Shown here: positions 5,960-9,135 of the stretch, in pieces | Numbering within the stretch: position 1 is the first letter of the stretch | How the letters are laid out: every line of letters begins with the position of its first letter | Assembly: GCA_937859105.1 (NCBI GenBank) | Contig: CALMAD010000310.1 | Location: 1 to 9,135 of the forward strand | Origin: an uncultured Propionibacteriaceae bacterium | GTDB lineage: Bacteria; Actinomycetota; Actinomycetes; Propionibacteriales; Propionibacteriaceae | Direction of reading: 5' to 3' | DNA length: 9,135 nt | Notes under the pieces: model-generated | What the model saw: the letters and a program-made list of their open reading frames with translations, nothing else | What the model was told of the DNA's origin: nothing | Databases searched by the model: none | Program-made: the position numbers and the translations under genes

Positions 5960-7624
5960 GTGAGAGAGCCGTCGCAAACCAAGCACGTATTCGTCACCGG
6001 AGGCGTCGCCTCCTCTCTCGGGAAGGGCCTGACGGCGTCCAGCCTCGGCAGCCTTCTCGTCGCTCGGGGCCTGCGGGTCACGATGCAGAAGCTCGATCCG
6101 TATCTCAACGTGGATCCGGGCACGATGAACCCCTTCCAGCACGGCGAGGTCTTCGTGACCGAGGACGGGGCGGAGACCGACCTCGACATCGGGCACTACG
6201 AGCGCTTCCTCGACGTGAACCTCACCGCCGACGCCAACGTGACCACCGGCAAGGTCTACTCCACGGTGATCGCGAAGGAGCGCCGCGGCGACTTCCTCGG
6301 CGACACGGTGCAGGTGATCCCGCACATCACGAACCAGATCAAGGACGACATGCTGTCGATGGCCGGTCCGAAGACCGACATCGTCATCCACGAGATCGGC
6401 GGCACCGTCGGCGACATCGAGTCGCTGCCGTTCCTGGAGGCGGCCCGGCAGGTGCGCCGCGAGGTCGGCCGCGAGAACGTCTTCTTCCTGCACGTGTCGC
6501 TCGTGCCGTACATCGGGCCGTCGGGCGAGCTCAAGACGAAGCCCACCCAGCACTCCGTCGCCGCGCTGCGGCAGGTCGGCATCCAGCCGGACGCCATCGT
6601 CTGCCGCTGCAACCAGGACGTCCCGACGAACATCAAGCGCAAGATCGCCCTCATGTGCGACGTCGACGAGGAGGCCGTGATCTCCTGCCCCGACGCGCCG
6701 AGCATCTACGACATCCCCAAGGTGCTGTTCAACGAGGGCCTGGACGCCTACGTCGTCCGGCGGCTGGGCGTGAAGTTCCGCGACGTGAACTGGAAGGCGT
6801 GGAACAACCTGCTGGAGCGCGTCCACACGCCGCACGACGAGGTGACGATCGGCCTGGTCGGCAAGTACATCGACCTCCCGGACGCCTACCTGTCGGTCTG
6901 CGAAGCCCTCCGCGCCGGCGGCTTCGCGAACTGGGCGAAGGTGCACGTGCGGTGGATCCCCTCGGACGCCTGCGAGACCCCCGAGGGCGCCCGCGAGCAG
7001 CTGCACGACGTGGACGGCATCGTCGTCCCGGGCGGGTTCGGCATCCGCGGCGTCGAGGGCAAGCTCGGCGCCCTGCGGTACGCCCGCGAGAACCAACTGC
7101 CGACCCTCGGCCTGTGCCTGGGGCTGCAGTGCATGGTGATCGAGGTCGCCCGCAACGTGCTCGGCCTGTCCGACGCGGCGTCCACCGAGTTCGACCCCGC
7201 CACGAACGCCCCCGTCATCGCGACCATGGCCGAACAGGTCGCGATCGTGGACGGCGGCGGCGACCTGGGCGGCACCATGCGGCTCGGCTCGTACCCGGCG
7301 AAGCTGGTGTCGGGCTCGAAGGTCGCCCAGCAGTACGGGACGACCGAGGTGACCGAGCGGCACCGGCACCGCTACGAGGTCAACAACGCCTACCGCGAGC
7401 AGCTCGAGGGGGCAGGGCTGCGCGTGTCCGGCACCTCCCCGGACGGACGCCTCGTCGAGTTCGTCGAGCTCGACCGCGAGAAGCATCCGTTCTTCCTCGC
7501 GACGCAGGCGCACCCCGAGTTGAAGTCGCGCCCGACGCGTCCGCACCCGCTGTTCGCGGGGCTCGTGCGGGCGGCGCTCCTGCACAAGAACAACCAACTG
7601 CTGCCCACCGAGGAGGACGAGTGA
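5960..7624 (+). CDS. pyrG: CTP synthase (glutamine-hydrolysing)
   Basis: The 554-residue enzyme makes CTP from UTP, ATP and glutamine in the cytoplasm, the last step of de novo pyrimidine nucleotide synthesis. The synthase domain (about 5-280) opens with [17 protein letters not shown], including the P-loop, and has the Mg-binding [11 protein letters not shown] (73-83) and [12 protein letters not shown] (144-155). The glutamine amidotransferase domain (about 295-545) shows GGFGIRG (358-364), the nucleophile C386 in GLCLGLQC, and the His/Glu pair H518 and E520 in [10 protein letters not shown]. Length is normal for the family. The GTG at 5960 was chosen because bacterial PyrG proteins start a few residues before TKH(I/V)FVTGG and GGAGG sits just upstream; an in-frame GTG at 5936 is less likely because it would lie upstream of the -10-like box. 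The stop overlaps the NUDIX start by one base. No pyrG attenuator of the Firmicute type is visible. Confidence 0.98.
   Translation: MREPSQTKHVFVTGGVASSLGKGLTASSLGSLLVARGLRVTMQKLDPYLNVDPGTMNPFQHGEVFVTEDGAETDLDIGHYERFLDVNLTADANVTTGKVYSTVIAKERRGDFLGDTVQVIPHITNQIKDDMLSMAGPKTDIVIHEIGGTVGDIESLPFLEAARQVRREVGRENVFFLHVSLVPYIGPSGELKTKPTQHSVAALRQVGIQPDAIVCRCNQDVPTNIKRKIALMCDVDEEAVISCPDAPSIYDIPKVLFNEGLDAYVVRRLGVKFRDVNWKAWNNLLERVHTPHDEVTIGLVGKYIDLPDAYLSVCEALRAGGFANWAKVHVRWIPSDACETPEGAREQLHDVDGIVVPGGFGIRGVEGKLGALRYARENQLPTLGLCLGLQCMVIEVARNVLGLSDAASTEFDPATNAPVIATMAEQVAIVDGGGDLGGTMRLGSYPAKLVSGSKVAQQYGTTEVTERHRHRYEVNNAYREQLEGAGLRVSGTSPDGRLVEFVELDREKHPFFLATQAHPELKSRPTRPHPLFAGLVRAALLHKNNQLLPTEEDE
7611..7616 (+). 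promoter_or_regulatory. Ribosome binding site of the NUDIX gene
   Basis: AGGAGG lies inside the last codons of pyrG, 7 nt before the ATG at 7624. This is the strongest Shine-Dalgarno site in the window and fixes the NUDIX start. Confidence 0.75.
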
Positions 7625-8361
7625 TGGCCGCCCGCGAGAACGCCGGCGGGCGTCCGGACGGCCCCGAGGCGCCGGCCCTGCCCGTGCTCACCGGCGACGA
7701 GATCACCGACGAGCCGGTCTCGTGGCCGATCCGGGCGCACCGGGTGCTGGGGGAGGGCGTCATCCAGACGTTCGTCGCCGACACGGTGGAGACGCCCGAC
7801 GGCGGCGAGATGGTCCGCGACTACCTGCTGCACACTGGAGCGGTCGGCATCATCGCGCTGGACGAGCAGAACCGGGTCGCGGTCGTCCGGCAGGTACGGC
7901 ACCCGGTGGGCTTCCGGCTGATCGAGCCGCCGGCCGGCCTCCTCGACGTCGAGGGCGAGGACTACCTCACCGGCGCCCAGCGCGAGCTCGCCGAGGAGGC
8001 GATGCTCGCGGCGTCCGACTGGCGGATCCTCGTCGACTACATGACGAGCCCCGGCTGCCTCCAGGAGACCCTGCGCGTGTATCTGGCGCGCGGGCTCAGC
8101 CCGGTGACGCGCCCCGACGGCTTCGTCGTCGAGAACGAGGAGGCGGACATGGACGTCGTCCTCGTGCCGCTGGAGGACCTCGTCGACGCCATCTATGCCG
8201 GGCGCGTCCAGAACCCGACCATGGTCGTCGGCGCGCTGGCCGCCCACGGCGCCTTGAAGTCCGGACGCCTCGACGACCTCCGGACGCCGGACGCCCCCTG
8301 GCCGGCGCGGGCCGCCAAGCGCGCCCGGGACGCCGAGCTGGCCCGGCTCGGCGAGTCCTGA
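7624..8361 (+). CDS. NUDIX hydrolase, ADP-ribose pyrophosphatase type
   Basis: A 245-residue protein with a NUDIX fold (about 45-195). The family enzyme splits ADP-ribose into AMP and ribose-5-phosphate in the cytoplasm. The NUDIX box runs from G105 to about L128: PPAGLLDVEGED, then E112, R120, E121, E124 and E125 (RELAEEAML), so the metal-binding acids are present. The usual Gly of REUXEEXGU is Met127, an uncommon change. The extra residue between the first Gly and Glu is, as I recall it, also seen in the mycobacterial Rv1700 group. RQVRHPVGFRLIEPPAG (89-105) and the TSPGCLQETLRVYLA block (141-155) are typical of ADP-ribose pyrophosphatases. The start ATG overlaps the pyrG TGA, so the two are cotranslated. 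The position between pyrG and xerD is that of Rv1700, which has ADP-ribose pyrophosphatase activity. Other nucleotide-diphosphate substrates remain possible. Confidence 0.94.
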   Translation: MAARENAGGRPDGPEAPALPVLTGDEITDEPVSWPIRAHRVLGEGVIQTFVADTVETPDGGEMVRDYLLHTGAVGIIALDEQNRVAVVRQVRHPVGFRLIEPPAGLLDVEGEDYLTGAQRELAEEAMLAASDWRILVDYMTSPGCLQETLRVYLARGLSPVTRPDGFVVENEEADMDVVLVPLEDLVDAIYAGRVQNPTMVVGALAAHGALKSGRLDDLRTPDAPWPARAAKRARDAELARLGES

Positions 8362-8395
8362 GCGCGCCATGATCCGGCTGGGCTGGCGCGCGGAC

Positions 8396-8414
8396 GTCCC
8401 CGCAGGTGCGGGAC
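8396..8414 (+). other. Hairpin between NUDIX gene and xerD
   Basis: GTCCCCGCA and TGCGGGAC form a stem of about 7-8 pairs with one bulged C and a small AGGT loop. It is not followed by T residues. The 102-bp gap also holds CCCCGCGGGG at 8449-8458. These could be processing or weak stop signals between pyrG-NUDIX and xerD, or chance structure in GC-rich DNA. Confidence 0.3.
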
Positions 8415-8463
8415 GCCGACGCCCGCCCGCGGCACCCCTGGCCGGCCCCCCCGCGGGGACGCC

Positions 8464-9135
8464 GTGACGATCGACGACGCGATCGCCGCCTACCTGGACC
8501 ACCTGCGCGTCGAGCGGGGGGCGTCCCCGCACACGGTCGCCGGCTACCGGCGCGACCTGGCGCGGTACGCGTCCTACCTGGCCGGACGCGGCATCGCCGA
8601 CCTGGACGCCGTCGCTCCCGAACACGTCACCGGGTTCGTCGCCTGGCTGTCGTCGCCGGCCGACGACCGGCCGGCGCCGGCGGCGTCCAGCGTGGCGAGG
8701 GCGACCGTGGCGGTGCGCAGCTTCCACCGGTTCGCGTCCGGGGAGGCCGGCCACGACGGCCGCCCCGCCGCCGACCCCGCGGACGCCGTCGCGCCCCCCA
8801 AGCAGGGCGCGCGCCTGCCGAAGGCGCTCTCGATCGCCCAGGCGCAGGCGCTGCTGGACGCCCCCGACCGCACGACGGTCGACGGACTCCGGGACGCCGC
8901 CCTCCTCGAGCTGCTCTACGGCACCGGCGCCCGCGTGAGCGAGCTCATCGCCCTGGACGTCGACGACGTCTCTGCCCAGCTCGACGACCCCGACCTCGGG
9001 CTCCGGCTGTTCGGCAAGGGGCGCAAGGAGCGCATCGTCCCGCTCGGCTCCTACGCCCGGACCGCCGTCGGCGACTACCTGACGCGCGGGCGTCCGACCC
9101 TGGTCGCCCGGGCCAAGCGGCCCGGGCCGGCCCTG
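8464..9135 (+). CDS. xerD: Site-specific tyrosine recombinase XerD, C-terminus cut by window edge
   Basis: The first 224 codons are present and the frame is open to the window end; Xer proteins are usually about 300 residues, so some 80 are missing. XerC/XerD act at dif to resolve chromosome dimers at division. The N-terminal SAM-like domain (about 1-95) starts IDDAIAAYLDHLRVERG, with ASPHTVAGYRRDL at 20-32. The catalytic domain starts near 117 (RLPKALSIAQAQALL), with the first catalytic Arg R157 in GTGARVSEL (153-161) and Lys K185 in FGKGRKERIVPL (183-194). The HxxR and Tyr motifs lie beyond the window. GTG 8464 fits the family N-terminus; a weak GGGGAC lies 3 nt upstream. XerD rather than XerC is inferred from the pyrG-NUDIX-xerD order. 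The linker 64-78 is Asp/Pro/Ala-rich. Confidence 0.95.
   Translation, partial: MTIDDAIAAYLDHLRVERGASPHTVAGYRRDLARYASYLAGRGIADLDAVAPEHVTGFVAWLSSPADDRPAPAASSVARATVAVRSFHRFASGEAGHDGRPAADPADAVAPPKQGARLPKALSIAQAQALLDAPDRTTVDGLRDAALLELLYGTGARVSELIALDVDDVSAQLDDPDLGLRLFGKGRKERIVPLGSYARTAVGDYLTRGRPTLVARAKRPGPAL

Noticed and set aside
5603..7597. Long minus-strand open frame opposite pyrG
   Set aside because: No family signature, Val/Asp/His/Arg-rich shadow composition, and it lies opposite an unmistakable pyrG.
5947..7623. Open frame from ATG 5947 through pyrG into the NUDIX gene, a possible fusion
   Set aside because: The frame stays open only because of GC bias. Its translation within pyrG is Arg/Pro-rich, while pyrG in its own frame has all catalytic motifs.
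8464..9135. xerD as part of a phage or integrative element
   Set aside because: It has a Xer-type N-terminus and sits in the conserved pyrG-NUDIX-xerD order. There is no att-like repeat, tRNA gene or phage gene.

Overview
The window is GC-rich (by eye about 70% or more) actinobacterial chromosome. Every open frame I trust uses GC-ending codons. The order pyrG, NUDIX hydrolase, xerD on the plus strand is the one known from Mycobacterium (Rv1699-Rv1700-Rv1701) and many other Actinobacteria. A member of the Propionibacteriales is plausible, but that is inference; family and genus cannot be read from the sequence alone.

Layout. Four genes lie on the minus strand (reading right to left): a GlgC-like sugar-nucleotidyltransferase (4274-5443), a full-length ThrE-type threonine/serine exporter (2773-4173), a cNMP-binding/CBS/DUF294 nucleotidyltransferase-like protein (746-2722) and a DnaQ-like 3'-5' exonuclease (55-735). 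The last three are close (50 and 10 bp gaps) and probably form one operon. Three genes lie on the plus strand: CTP synthase pyrG (5960-7624), an ADP-ribose pyrophosphatase-type NUDIX hydrolase (7624-8361, overlapping pyrG by one base) and the start of xerD (8464 to the window edge, 224 codons, C-terminus missing).

The two gene blocks diverge from a 516-bp non-coding region (5444-5959), which is the most structured part of the window. It holds four 23-bp tandem repeats next to glgC, two related 39-bp elements that each carry a perfect palindrome around TGCTTCC/GGAAGCA, a smaller GACGTC dyad between them, and a TAATAT -10-like box just before pyrG.

How the genes may work together. pyrG makes CTP, the NUDIX enzyme likely hydrolyses ADP-ribose and related nucleotides, and xerD resolves chromosome dimers; their linkage is conserved but not obviously one pathway. 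On the other strand, exporter, sensor-like nucleotidyltransferase and exonuclease form a candidate transport-plus-nucleotide-signalling module. Across the whole window the 7-mer GGACGCC/GGCGTCC recurs about 60 times, roughly ten times the chance expectation, in coding and non-coding DNA and in all reading frames. This is the least explained signal here.
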